Shown here piece by piece: positions 25,349-34,606 of a stretch of 54,630 nucleotides of DNA. This DNA is from Devosiaceae bacterium. Lineage in GTDB: Bacteria > Pseudomonadota > Alphaproteobacteria > Rhizobiales > Devosiaceae. A model generated the notes under the pieces. It was not told where the DNA came from. It saw only the letters and a program-made list of their open reading frames with translations, and ran no database searches. Made by a program: the position numbers and the translations under genes. Each line of letters begins with the position of its first letter. Position 1 is the stretch's first letter. Location of the stretch: the NCBI GenBank assembly GCA_021648375.1, contig JAKISW010000016.1:1-54630 (forward strand), read 5' to 3'.

Positions 25349-27991
25349 ATGGTTGTCGCAGCGCTAGCCCGCAAAATTTTCGGTTCCTTAAATGATCGGC
25401 GCATCAAGGCCTACCGCCCACGAGTTGACGAGATAAACGCCCTGGAGCCAGAGCTGGAAAAACTCTCGGATAGCGAGCTAAAGGCCCGCACCTTTAATAT
25501 GCGAGCTCAGGTTAAAGAGGGCAAAACCCTCGAAGAACTGCTGGTCCCCGCTTTTGCAACGGTGCGCGAAGCCTCAAAACGCACCCTTGGGCTGCGTCAT
25601 TTTGACGTACAGATGATGGGTGGCATGGTGCTGAACGAAAACGCCATTGCCGAAATGCGCACCGGAGAGGGCAAGACCCTGGTCGCAACCCTTGCCGTCT
25701 ATCTAAACGCCCTTGAAGATAAAGGCGTGCATGTGATCACCGTTAACGATTATCTGGCCCAGCGCGATGCCGCATGGATGGGGCAGATATATGAATTCTT
25801 GGGTTTAAGCGTTGGCACCATCGTGCATGACATCACCGAAGAACAGCGCGCAGCTGCATATGCAGCCGACGTGACCTATGGCACCAACAACGAATTTGGT
25901 TTTGATTATCTTCGTGACAATATGAAACATTCGCGCGCCCAGATGGTGCAGCGCGGCCATCAGTTTGCCATTGTGGATGAGGTGGATTCAATCCTGATCG
26001 ATGAAGCGCGAACTCCTCTGATTATTTCAGGTCCCGCCGAAGATCGCTCCGAACACTATATCGCCATGAATAAATATATGAAGCATCTGGAGGATGGCGA
26101 TTTTGAAATGGATGCAAAAACCCGCACTGCCACCTTCACCGACGACGGAATTGAAAAATTTGAAAAACTGCTGCTTGAAGATAAAATGATCGTTGGTGGA
26201 TCATTGTTCGACGCGGAAAACGTTTCAACCGTTCATCATCTTAACAATGCCCTGCGCGCCCATAGAATCTATAATCGGGATAAAGAATATATCGTCAAGG
26301 ATAATCAGGTGGTGATCATTGATGAATTCACCGGGCGCATGATGCCCGGCCGGCGCTATTCCGATGGTCTGCATCAGGCCCTTGAAGCCAAAGAAGATGT
26401 ACAAATTCAACCTGAAAACCAAACTCTGGCTTCAATAACTTTTCAAAACTATTTCCGACTTTATAACAAACTGTCCGGCATGACCGGTACGGCTGATACT
26501 GAAGCCGAAGAATTTGCCGATATTTACGGTCTTGAAGTTGTATCGGTTCCCACCAATGTTGCAGTTGCCCGCGAAGATGAAGAAGATGCGATTTTTCGTA
26601 CGGCGGACGAAAAATTTGTCGCCATTGCCGAACTGGTCAAAGATTGTCAGACGCGTGGACAGCCCATTCTTGTAGGCACGACTTCCATCGAAAAATCTGA
26701 AATTCTGGCTAAAGAGCTTGAAAAAATTGGGGCAAAAGAGATTAAAATTCTCAACGCTCGCCACCACGAACAAGAAGCGCAGATTATCGGGGATGCAGGT
26801 CGCCCCGGTGCGGTAACCATCGCCACCAACATGGCGGGTCGTGGAACCGACATTCAGCTTGGCGGCAATCGTGATCTAATGATTGCCCAGCAAACTGAAG
26901 GGCTGAGTGAAAAAGAAAAACAAAAAAAGATCGAAGAAATCGACGCCTCGATCAAAGTCGAAAAAGAAAAAGCACTTAAAGCCGGTGGCCTTTATGTGGT
27001 TGGAACCGAGCGCCACGAAAGCCGACGCATCGATAATCAGCTTCGTGGCCGCACCGGACGGCAGGGTGACCCGGGTCATTCTAAATTCTTCCTGTCGCTG
27101 CAAGATGATCTGATGCGCATTTTCCCCATTGAACGCATGGATTCCATGCTGGAAAAACTAGGTCTTGAACAAGGCGAAAGCATCACCCACCCCTGGGTGA
27201 CAAAGGCCATTGAAAATGCCCAGGGCAAAGTGGAGGCCCGCAACTTTGATGTACGCAAAAACATCCTGAAATATGATGATGTGATGAATGATCAGCGCAA
27301 GGTTATTTTTGAGCAGCGGTTAGAATTGATGGACGATGAAAACGTTTCCGATACGCTTGCCGACATGCGCCATGATGTGGTCGACAATATTATCGCCAAG
27401 GCAATTCCTAATCGTGCCTATCCCGAGCAATGGAATACCGAGCAGCTCACCGAAGCGGCTAAAACCTATCTCAATGTTGAAGTTCCGGTCAAGGAATGGG
27501 CAGAAGAGGAGGGCATAGAAGTTGATATCATACGTGAACGTCTGGTGGATGCCGCCGACGCGGTGATCGCCGCCAAAGCTGCCCAATATGGTCCAGAAGC
27601 CATGCGCCAGGTTGAGCGTCATTACCTGCTAAGTTCAGTTGATGGACTTTGGCGAGAGCATTTGATTACCCTGGATCATTTGCAAAAAGTTGTGGGCTGG
27701 CGTGGTCTTGCTCAGCGCGATCCCCTTAACGAATATAAACAAGAATCCTATGAATTGTTTGAAAAGCTGCTGGATAATCTGCGCGAACTGGTCACAACGC
27801 AATTGGCCCATGTTAATATCCAGATTCAACCTCCCGCTACCCAGCAAAATGCTCAATTACAAAATGCGCAATCAGATGATCAGACACCTTTAGAGCCGCT
27901 TTCTGACGAATTGATGAAAAGCACCCGCCGCAATGAAAAATGCCCATGTAATTCAGGCAAAAAATTCAAGCATTGCCATGGTCGGCTTTAG
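25349..27991 (+). CDS. secA: Preprotein translocase ATPase SecA
   Basis: The 880-residue motor of the general secretion pathway. Visible are Walker A MRTGEGKTLVATLA (Lys109), the DEVDSILIDEART box, MAGRGTDIQLGG, GRTGRQGDPG and a C-terminal zinc motif CPCNSGKKFKHCHG that binds SecB and lipids. The ATG has GAAGGAA 8 bases upstream. Single gene, closed by a rho-independent terminator. Cytosolic and membrane-bound. Confidence 0.99.
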   Translation: MVVAALARKIFGSLNDRRIKAYRPRVDEINALEPELEKLSDSELKARTFNMRAQVKEGKTLEELLVPAFATVREASKRTLGLRHFDVQMMGGMVLNENAIAEMRTGEGKTLVATLAVYLNALEDKGVHVITVNDYLAQRDAAWMGQIYEFLGLSVGTIVHDITEEQRAAAYAADVTYGTNNEFGFDYLRDNMKHSRAQMVQRGHQFAIVDEVDSILIDEARTPLIISGPAEDRSEHYIAMNKYMKHLEDGDFEMDAKTRTATFTDDGIEKFEKLLLEDKMIVGGSLFDAENVSTVHHLNNALRAHRIYNRDKEYIVKDNQVVIIDEFTGRMMPGRRYSDGLHQALEAKEDVQIQPENQTLASITFQNYFRLYNKLSGMTGTADTEAEEFADIYGLEVVSVPTNVAVAREDEEDAIFRTADEKFVAIAELVKDCQTRGQPILVGTTSIEKSEILAKELEKIGAKEIKILNARHHEQEAQIIGDAGRPGAVTIATNMAGRGTDIQLGGNRDLMIAQQTEGLSEKEKQKKIEEIDASIKVEKEKALKAGGLYVVGTERHESRRIDNQLRGRTGRQGDPGHSKFFLSLQDDLMRIFPIERMDSMLEKLGLEQGESITHPWVTKAIENAQGKVEARNFDVRKNILKYDDVMNDQRKVIFEQRLELMDDENVSDTLADMRHDVVDNIIAKAIPNRAYPEQWNTEQLTEAAKTYLNVEVPVKEWAEEEGIEVDIIRERLVDAADAVIAAKAAQYGPEAMRQVERHYLLSSVDGLWREHLITLDHLQKVVGWRGLAQRDPLNEYKQESYELFEKLLDNLRELVTTQLAHVNIQIQPPATQQNAQLQNAQSDDQTPLEPLSDELMKSTRRNEKCPCNSGKKFKHCHGRL

Positions 27992-28162
27992 ATCAGACGA
28001 GTACAAAAGAGGTTTTGCTGAACTGTCTGCAACTTTACTGTAAGTTTGCTGCAATTTATCTAAAATTTTAACGGAATTCCCAAAGCTGTTTTCATCAATG
28101 GTCTTTAAAACAAATTGTGTCATTCGAAGAATAAATCTTCGATTTTTGTGATCTCCATATCT

Positions 28163-28192
28163 GGGGCGGGGTAATTCTCGCCCCCTTTTTTT
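28163..28192 (+). terminator. Rho-independent terminator after secA
   Basis: GGGGCG (28163-28168) and CGCCCC (28179-28184) form a GC-rich stem around a 10-base loop, followed by a T-run. It lies about 170 bases after the secA stop. A second, AT-rich inverted repeat (TCGAAGA...TCTTCGA, near 28125) precedes it. The rest of this ~300-base spacer holds no gene. Confidence 0.75.
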
Positions 28193-28288
28193 ATGCCAAA
28201 TTTGCCTTCTTTTATCATTCCCCCTTGCACCCGAAATCAAACTGTCCCAGAATCCAAAGTTAATATTTGATTTTAGGAGATACCCAGA

Positions 28289-30064
28289 TTGACCAGCCAG
28301 CAAATCATCCTTTTTGCCCTGATCGGCTTTGTGTTAGTCGGCCTGCTTTGGGGGCGCTGGCGCTATGATCTTGTAGCATTTGCAGCACTTGTCGCCGGGG
28401 TAATCCTTGGAGTGGTTCCGGCCGAAAAGGCCTTTGCCGGATTTGGCCATGAGGCAACTATAATCGTCGCGTTGGTGCTGGTGATTTCTGCTGGTTTGAT
28501 GCGGTCGGGCGCTGTTGATCTGATCACCAGAGCAGCCATTGACCGCACCCGTTCATTGGCCGCTCACATAACATTAATGGGAATTTTGGGCGGGGCATTA
28601 TCAGCCTTCATGAACAATGTGGCAGCCCTGGCCTTGCTGATGCCCGTTGATATGCAGGCCGCCCGACAGGCTGGTCGCCCCCCTGCCCGCTCGCTCATGC
28701 CCCTGTCCTACGCCACCATTCTTGGCGGCATGGTCACCCTGATTGGCACCCCGCCCAACATCATAATTGCATCCTATCGCAACGAAGCCCTTGGCGCCCC
28801 GTTCGCCATGTTCGACTTCGCCCCCGTCGGCCTGGCGGTTGCCCTTGCCGGTCTGGCTTTTATCGCCCTTGTCGGCTGGCGCATGATCCCAACCCATTCT
28901 AAAAAAACCGGACCTATAGAAGACATGTTACAAATCGAAGATTATGTGGCTGAACTGGTAGTGCCAAAGGGGGCAAAAATTATCGGTCAAAAAGTCAGGG
29001 ATCTCGATGAAATTCTCGAGGATAATGATTGTATAATCCTTGGTCTGGTACGAAAGGGAGAGCGCCTTCCCGGTCGCGCCCGTCGTGTGGAGATCACAGC
29101 CTCAGACATCTTGATTATTCAGGGCGAGGCAGGGGCCTTAAATTCATTGTCCGGCGCTATCTCCATAAAATTTCAGGGGAAATCCGGCCAGATCGCTTCT
29201 CTAAGTTCCGAGCAAACCCTGGCCGAAGCGGTGGTCACCCGCGACAGCGCACTGGTTGGACGCTCTGCAAATGATATTCAGTTATTGCGCGCCCACGGGG
29301 TCTCATTAATCGGACTTTCGCGCATGGGAAAAACTGTTCGCGAACGAGTTCGCCGCACAAAATTGCGCGCTGGTGATGTGCTGCTTTTGCTTGGTGATGC
29401 TGCATCTATGAACGCGGTATTTGCCCGGCTTGAAGCTCTGCCTCTGGCTGACAGAAACCTTTCCGTCACCCGCCACGATAAAGCCTGGGGTGCCATTGCC
29501 ATGTTTGCCTTTGCAATTGGATTGGGAGCCTTTGGATTTATACCGTTACCCATTGCTTTGGCTCTGGTGGCAATAGGGCTGGTTCTGTTTGATATATTGC
29601 CCCTGCGCGAGCTATATGACAGCGTTGAATGGCCGGTAATTGTTCTGCTTGGTTCCATGATCCCGCTTGGTAGCGCCCTTGATGCCACCGGCTCCACTCA
29701 ATTGATCGCAGGCTGGCTGGCCGCTGCCACCTCTGGGCTGCCCGGATGGGTGGCATTATCGGTGATCCTTGTCACCACCATGACCCTTTCCGACGTGCTC
29801 AATAACACCGCCACAACTATCATTGCCGCACCCATTTCCATTCAATTGGCCAATACTTTGGGGGTTAATCCGGATCCGTTTTTAATGGCGGTTGCCATCG
29901 GTGCCAGTTGTGCGTTTCTTACCCCCATCGGCCACAAAAACAATATGCTGATCCTTGGTCCCGGTGGTTATAAATTTGGCGATTATTGGCCCATGGGCTT
30001 ACCCTTAGAAATCATCGTTACCGTCGTTGCCGTGCCAATGATCCTTTTAATTTGGCCCATGTAA
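28289..30064 (+). CDS. SLC13 family transporter with two TrkA_C domains
   Basis: 591 residues, 10-12 membrane helices in two halves with a soluble insert (about 205-385) holding two RCK_C/TrkA_C domains (AKIIGQKVRDLDEILEDND and ALVGRSANDIQLLRAHGVSL). Conserved family features are LGGMVTLIGTPPN and NNTATTIIAAPISIQLA, which form the ion/anion site. Members carry sulfate or dicarboxylates with sodium; this architecture is typical of sulfate-type permeases, but the substrate is not proven. TTG start with AGGAGA 8 bases upstream. Confidence 0.85.
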   Translation: MTSQQIILFALIGFVLVGLLWGRWRYDLVAFAALVAGVILGVVPAEKAFAGFGHEATIIVALVLVISAGLMRSGAVDLITRAAIDRTRSLAAHITLMGILGGALSAFMNNVAALALLMPVDMQAARQAGRPPARSLMPLSYATILGGMVTLIGTPPNIIIASYRNEALGAPFAMFDFAPVGLAVALAGLAFIALVGWRMIPTHSKKTGPIEDMLQIEDYVAELVVPKGAKIIGQKVRDLDEILEDNDCIILGLVRKGERLPGRARRVEITASDILIIQGEAGALNSLSGAISIKFQGKSGQIASLSSEQTLAEAVVTRDSALVGRSANDIQLLRAHGVSLIGLSRMGKTVRERVRRTKLRAGDVLLLLGDAASMNAVFARLEALPLADRNLSVTRHDKAWGAIAMFAFAIGLGAFGFIPLPIALALVAIGLVLFDILPLRELYDSVEWPVIVLLGSMIPLGSALDATGSTQLIAGWLAAATSGLPGWVALSVILVTTMTLSDVLNNTATTIIAAPISIQLANTLGVNPDPFLMAVAIGASCAFLTPIGHKNNMLILGPGGYKFGDYWPMGLPLEIIVTVVAVPMILLIWPM

Positions 30065-30249
30065 GACCCTGATTGCACTTCAAAATTGTTGCGCCCTGCG
30101 ACATAATGTCTATGAATATGCTGCAAGGGTTTAAACGCCTAAAAGCTGCCACTATTTAACATATAAGAGATTGCTAAAGTATTCCGTTTGTTTCATGTAT
30201 TATTAGTTCCATATTTGAAGTTGATGTAACAAAGAAAGTCTTAAGAGAA

Positions 30250-31755
30250 ATGTCCGCCAGCAACACCAGCCCTGATCCAAAGAAACCTTTTTATTCCCGC
30301 TTTTCCAGGCGGCAGCTTTTGCTCGGCACTGCAGCAATTGGCATAACAGGCACCGCCGCCTCATTATTTTTCTCTCCAGACAGTATGGCAAAAAGTATCG
30401 GGCAAAGCGAAAAGCCACTGGCGATACCCCCACTTTTAACGGGTCGGATGGAAGGGGCTACCCGGGTTTTTGATCTTGATATTCAGGACGGCCAGACCGA
30501 ATTTTTTCCCGGATTACAAACCAAAACCCGTGGCATTAACGGCTCATTCCTCGGACCGGTATTATCCCTGAACAAAGGTGAGAATACCCGTTTTAATGTC
30601 ACCAGCGCCATTAATGAAAATACCACTCTGCATTGGCACGGATTTAATCTTCCGGCAAAATCCGATGGCGGGCCGCACCAGATAATTGAGCCGGGGGCAA
30701 CCTGGTCCCCTGAATTTGAAATCCGCGAAGGTGCCTCAACCCTTTGGTATCATTCTCACCAGATGCATAAAACCGCCGAGCAGGTATGGTCGGGCATTGC
30801 AGGTATGGCAATTGTCAATGATGAGGAAAGCCAAGCCCTCGGACTGCCCAACAATTATGGGGTTGATGATATTCCAATTGCCTTGCAGGACAGACGCATC
30901 CGCCAAAATGGGGATATGAGTTATAACGCCAATCCCCATGACATTAATATGGGTATGATGGGCGATATTCCCATGGCCAATGGCACTGTTGGCGCGGTAT
31001 TTGATGTTACCACCAATCTTGTTCGCCTGCGTCTGCTAAATGGTGCCAATGCTTCAATCTATACACTTGGTTTTATTGACGGTCGCACCTTCAAGATTAT
31101 TGCCTCAGATGGTGGCCTGCTTGAAAAACCGGTTGAAGCTCAGTTAGTTCAGATTGCACCGGGTGAGCGGGCGGAAATAATTGTTGATATGTCCGACAAA
31201 ACCAACACTATGCTGGCCAGCTTTACCCAAAGAAATACTGGCGGCAATAATTCTGGAGGACTGGCAATTCAGTTTCCGTTTTTGCAATTGCATCCAACTG
31301 ACGAGCTGCAAAGCTCAAACCCGGTCCCAGCTACCCTTGCTTCCATCGCAGCTCCTGATGTGAGCAAAGCCGTAAATACCAGGCGTTTTGTTTTTGGGGT
31401 TCGCGGCATGATGATGGGCGGATTTACCATCAATGGCAAACAGATGGATATCAACGTAATTAATGAAACAGTGCCGGTGAACACCACGGAAATCTGGGAA
31501 TTCGTCAATGAAAGCCGCATGGCCCATCCGTTTCATATCCACAATACCCAATTTAGAATAATTGATCGCAACGGCAGACCACCGCGCCCGGAAGAAGCGG
31601 GCTTGAAAGATACAGTGCTTGTGGGGGCAGCCGATACTGTGCGTCTGTTAATTCGCTTTGATGAATATAGTGATGCTGAGCGACCCTATATGTATCATTG
31701 CCATATTCTGGAACATGAAGATGCGGGAATGATGGGCCAGTTTACGGTTGTTTAA
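30250..31755 (+). CDS. Multicopper oxidase, Tat-exported (CueO/FtsP-like)
   Basis: A 501-residue periplasmic oxidase with a Tat signal (SRRQLLLG at 19-26). All copper ligands are present: H128/H130 in HWHGF, H168/H170 in WYHSH, H426/H429/H431 in HPFHIH, and H483-C484-H485, H489 and M494 in HCHILEHEDAGMM. The axial Met and the methionine-rich stretches (MGMMGDIPMANG near 235 and MMMGGF near 390) point to copper(I) oxidation, as in CueO. No copper-exporter genes are next to it. Confidence 0.92.
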   Translation: MSASNTSPDPKKPFYSRFSRRQLLLGTAAIGITGTAASLFFSPDSMAKSIGQSEKPLAIPPLLTGRMEGATRVFDLDIQDGQTEFFPGLQTKTRGINGSFLGPVLSLNKGENTRFNVTSAINENTTLHWHGFNLPAKSDGGPHQIIEPGATWSPEFEIREGASTLWYHSHQMHKTAEQVWSGIAGMAIVNDEESQALGLPNNYGVDDIPIALQDRRIRQNGDMSYNANPHDINMGMMGDIPMANGTVGAVFDVTTNLVRLRLLNGANASIYTLGFIDGRTFKIIASDGGLLEKPVEAQLVQIAPGERAEIIVDMSDKTNTMLASFTQRNTGGNNSGGLAIQFPFLQLHPTDELQSSNPVPATLASIAAPDVSKAVNTRRFVFGVRGMMMGGFTINGKQMDINVINETVPVNTTEIWEFVNESRMAHPFHIHNTQFRIIDRNGRPPRPEEAGLKDTVLVGAADTVRLLIRFDEYSDAERPYMYHCHILEHEDAGMMGQFTVV

Positions 31756-31759
31756 AGCC

Positions 31760-31824
31760 AGCCTGCCGGCGTGAGGCCATAGCAAAGCCTGCCGGCGTGA
31801 GGCCATAGCAAAGCCTGCCGGCGC
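31760..31824. repeat. 26-bp tandem direct repeat (2.5 copies)
   Basis: Identical 26-base units at 31760-31785 and 31786-31811, then the first 13 bases of a third (31812-31824). The unit begins AGCCTGCCGGCGTGAGG. It begins just after the multicopper oxidase stop codon. Confidence 0.92.
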
Positions 31825-32300
31825 AATGTATTGATTGCCACCCTTGGGTTTAGACCCTCGGGCCTGACCCAAGGGTCCAAAACAAAATGGAACAAAAAAG
31901 ATGGATGCTCGGATCAAGTCCGAGCATGACGATGTGAAGCATTTCCAAAAAAAGCCCACCCCCGCCATCACCCGACTTGACCCCGTCATCACCTGACTTG
32001 TTCGGGTGATCCAGCAACCCGTTATCCAGCGGGTTTTCAGGATAAGCATGCCCTCAGGCTTGACCCGGGGGTGGTTCCGATTATCCGGTTCGAAAACGCG
32101 ATAAAACAAAAACTTAGAGCATAGGTTTTGATCTAATCAAGACCTATGCTCTAGAGAATTAAAGAACTTCAATGTTTAACAAGCAATTTGCTGCGCCAAA
32201 GACTTGGCGCACTGGATTGCCCGCATAAAGCGGGCAATGACGAATGGTAAGGGTGCTTGCAATGACGGAGGAAAAGAAGATTTGGGTTTGTGACCACACT
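31825..32300. repeat. Gene-free patch of mixed short interspersed repeats
   Basis: Between the multicopper oxidase and accA there is no gene. The stretch holds several repeat fragments of types common between genes in proteobacteria: an inverted repeat ATGCTCGGA...TCCGAGCAT (31905-31927), a run of CATCACC-CGACTTG fragments (31970-32010), TCCAGC-GGGTT fragments (32010-32045), GCGCCAAAGACTTGGCGC (near 32190-32207) and an attgcccgc...gcgggcaatgacg piece near 32215-32243. An open frame drawn across it is not convincing. Confidence 0.75.
32115..32153. repeat. Long near-perfect palindrome
   Basis: Two 18-base arms around CTA: TAGAGCATAGGTTTTGAT and its complement with one mismatch, total 39 bases. 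The TAGAGCATAGG... arm type is familiar from intergenic repeats of Rhizobiales. No T-run follows, so it is not a standard terminator. Confidence 0.85.
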
Positions 32301-32303
32301 TTT

Positions 32304-32316
32304 AGGGTCAGGACCT
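32304..32316. repeat. AGGGTC-type palindrome in the repeat patch
   Basis: AGGGTCAGGACCT within TTTAGGGTCAGGACCTAAA, a copy of the recurring palindrome missing one base, directly next to Rhizobiales-type repeat copy A. Confidence 0.5.
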
Positions 32317-32420
32317 AAAGCGTATCGCGTTTCATTAGAGCCGCTCCAACGCTTTATCTTTTTGTTTTCGCGTATCTTTTATCCCAAAACCAGCTCCCAC
32401 TTTTAGGAGACATGCTTTAA
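32317..32420 (+). repeat. Rhizobiales-type intergenic repeat, copy A
   Basis: About 104 bases beginning AAAGCGTATCGCGTTTCATT, passing CGCTCCAACGCTTTATC and TTTTATCCCAAAACCAGC, and ending CACTTTTAGGAGACATGCTTTA. The reverse complement of 34492-34597 is a close match over its length. This ...TCCCACTTTTnnGGA..ATGCT... design is a widespread repeat in Rhizobiales genomes. It ends right at the accA stop codon. Confidence 0.85.
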
Positions 32421-32421
32421 A

Positions 32422-33378
32422 TCAGATCAAAGATTTGCCAATTTCCAAAAACTTCTGGCGTCGATGAGCGATAATTTCCTTGGCATTCATGCCCGAGAAC
32501 TCTTCTAAAAACGCCCCGATTTCACGGCCGGTTGCCGCCATTACCACTTCGGAATGGCGATGGGCACCTCCTGCAGGCTCATCAATAATTCCATCAATTA
32601 CCCCGAACTCAAGCAGGTCACTGGCGGTAATTTTCATGGCCGTTGCCGCCTCTTTTGCCTTGCCCGCGTCCCGCCAAAGGATTGAAGCCCCGGCCTCAGG
32701 CGATATCACGCTATAGATAGAGTTTTGTAGCATTAAAACCTTGTTGGCAGCAGCGATGGCAATCGCCCCGCCAGAGCCGCCCTCACCGATGATAATCGCC
32801 AGATTGGGTACGCCTATTTCAAGGCATTTTTTGGTAGAGCGAGCAATTGCCTCGGCTTGTCCGCGTTCCTCGGCCCCAATCCCGGGATAGGCCCCGGTTG
32901 TATCCACAAATGAAATTACCGGCAGATCAAATTTTTCAGCCATTTCCATAATCCGCACCGCCTTGCGATAGCCCTCGGGCCGCGCCATGCCAAAATTATG
33001 CGCTAGTCGCGCCTTGGTACTGGACCCTTTTTCCGTGCCCAAAATGGCAACCGGCTTGCCCTCAAAGCGGCCAAACCCGGCAAGCAGTGCACCATCTTCC
33101 CCATATTTGCGGTCCCCAGCCAATGGCACCCACTCGCTGATTAGACTATCGACATAGTCCAAAAAATGCGGCCGGGATTGATGCCGAGCCACCTGGGTAA
33201 TCTGCCATGGCGTAAGCCTAGAATAAATATCGGCCAATGCATCATCGGCTCTGGATTGTAGTTTTTCCACTTCCTCACCAATGGAAACCGCGCTGTCCCC
33301 TTCTCCAAGTTTTTCCAACTCGGAGATTTTGCCCTGAAGTTCGGCAACGGGCTTTTCAAAATCCAAAAATGATAGCAT
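32422..33378 (-). CDS. accA: Acetyl-CoA carboxylase carboxyltransferase subunit alpha
   Basis: 318 residues of the AccA family: N-terminal coiled coil, DRKYGEDGALLAGFGRF, IGTEKGSSTKARLAHNFGMARPEGYRKA (split across the acyl-CoA region), SFVDTTGAYPGIGAEERGQAEAIA and GEGGSGGAIAI. With AccD it transfers the carboxyl from biotin to acetyl-CoA in fatty acid synthesis. Downstream of xerD on the same strand. Confidence 0.97.
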   Translation of the reverse strand: MLSFLDFEKPVAELQGKISELEKLGEGDSAVSIGEEVEKLQSRADDALADIYSRLTPWQITQVARHQSRPHFLDYVDSLISEWVPLAGDRKYGEDGALLAGFGRFEGKPVAILGTEKGSSTKARLAHNFGMARPEGYRKAVRIMEMAEKFDLPVISFVDTTGAYPGIGAEERGQAEAIARSTKKCLEIGVPNLAIIIGEGGSGGAIAIAAANKVLMLQNSIYSVISPEAGASILWRDAGKAKEAATAMKITASDLLEFGVIDGIIDEPAGGAHRHSEVVMAATGREIGAFLEEFSGMNAKEIIAHRRQKFLEIGKSLI

Positions 33379-33515
33379 TTATATCTCGTTTCAAATCATG
33401 GGCATCAGCCCTGATTATCAATCAAGGCTCTGGCATTATCTAGCCCGAATTCAGGGCAATTAAAAGAGCCAACCAACTGCCCTTTTAGTATTTTCTTATT
33501 GTTTCGACATTTTTA

Positions 33516-34481
33516 TTATTTTGACATTTTTCCCTGCCCAGACATTTTTCCCTGCCCAGACATGGGATGATGATTTTGCACCAGCCTTTGCAGTCGCTCA
33601 TCCAGCACATGGGTATAAATCTGGGTTGTGGAAATATCCGCATGCCCCAGCAAAACCTGCACAACCCGCAAATCCGCCCCCCCCGCCAGCAAATGAGAAG
33701 CAAAGGCATGGCGCAAAACATGGGGAGAAACCCGGTGCGGAGCAATATGGGCCGCCAGCGCCAGATCCTTTAACATGCGGGCAAAAACCTGCCGGCTGAT
33801 ATGCCCGGATTTGCCACCGGCTGCAAACAGATATTTTTCACCTTTAGGCAGTTTTTCTTTTTTAAAGTCTTCTGCCAGCATCAAAATCCCATCGCGGGCC
33901 TTATCCGTAAGCGGCACGATACGCTCACGCCCCCCCTTGCCCACAATGGTTAAAAAATGCGCATCGCGCATTACCGCCTCGCGCTTTAACGCAATCAGCT
34001 CCGATACCCGCATGCCGGTGGCATATAGGAGTTCCAGCATTACATATATGCGGCGCGCTCTTTTTTGAGCCGCCGGAGAATTGGCGTTTTGAATAGCCTT
34101 TTGCGCAGCTTCAAACAAAGCATCCACTTCACTCTCGCTCAAAATCCTTGGCAGGCTTTTGCGGGGTTTTGGACTTTGAATTATCCGGGTTGGGTCGTCA
34201 GAGCGTAAATTTTCCGCACATAAAAACCTATGAAATTGCTTTATGCAGCTCAAACGCCTAGCAGCGCTGGCACCAGAATAACCATCATTGTTAAGAGCAG
34301 AAAGGTATGAAGAAACATCGCTGTTGGAGGCTTTGATCAGATTGGTTTTCGTCCCCGATAAAAACCCTGCATAATCTAATAAATCCCGCCGATAAGCGGT
34401 GATGGTATTGGCCACCGCGCCCCGCTCTGCACTCATCATTTCCAAAAAATTTTCAATCAGATGTATATTTTCAGGTGGCAT
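33516..34481 (-). CDS. xerD: Site-specific tyrosine recombinase XerD
   Basis: A 321-residue recombinase with N-terminal SAM-like core-binding domain (10-95) and catalytic residues R158 (TGMRVSELI), K182, H254 and R257 (SPHVLRHAFASHLL), H280 (LLGHADISTTQIYTH) and nucleophile Y289. With XerC it resolves chromosome dimers at dif. A strong AGGAGG lies before the ATG. The C-terminus has an extra duplicated hexapeptide MSGQGK. Confidence 0.95.
   Translation of the reverse strand: MPPENIHLIENFLEMMSAERGAVANTITAYRRDLLDYAGFLSGTKTNLIKASNSDVSSYLSALNNDGYSGASAARRLSCIKQFHRFLCAENLRSDDPTRIIQSPKPRKSLPRILSESEVDALFEAAQKAIQNANSPAAQKRARRIYVMLELLYATGMRVSELIALKREAVMRDAHFLTIVGKGGRERIVPLTDKARDGILMLAEDFKKEKLPKGEKYLFAAGGKSGHISRQVFARMLKDLALAAHIAPHRVSPHVLRHAFASHLLAGGADLRVVQVLLGHADISTTQIYTHVLDERLQRLVQNHHPMSGQGKMSGQGKMSK
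33525..33560 (-). repeat. 18-bp tandem duplication at the end of xerD
   Basis: CATTTTTCCCTGCCCAGA occurs twice in a row (33525-33542, 33543-33560), giving MSGQGK-MSGQGK just before the stop. It is outside the catalytic domain. Confidence 0.9.
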
Positions 34482-34491
34482 TAAATCCTCC

Positions 34492-34597
34492 TACAGCATA
34501 TCTCCCAAAAGTGGGAACCGATTTTGGGATAAAAGATATGCAAAAACAAATAGAAAAAGCGTTGGAGCGCCTCAGATTAAGCGCGACACGCTTTAGC
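34492..34597 (-). repeat. Rhizobiales-type intergenic repeat, copy B (inverted)
   Basis: The reverse complement of copy A at 32317-32420, with scattered differences: TACAGCATATCTCCCAAAAG at one end and CGCGACACGCTTTAGCG at the other. It abuts the ribosome site of xerD. The pair brackets accA and xerD in opposite orientation. Confidence 0.85.
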
Positions 34598-34606
34598 GTC
34601 AGGGCT

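Noticed and set aside
28122..28160. AT-rich inverted repeat after secA as a small RNA
   Set aside because: Short stem with no promoter seen; the GC-rich terminator just downstream explains the region better.
31760..31824. CRISPR-like repeat
   Set aside because: Units are directly adjacent with no spacers, and no cas genes are present.
31648..32109. Minus-strand open frame across the repeat patch
   Set aside because: It spans the multicopper oxidase end and repeat fragments; composition is not protein-like.
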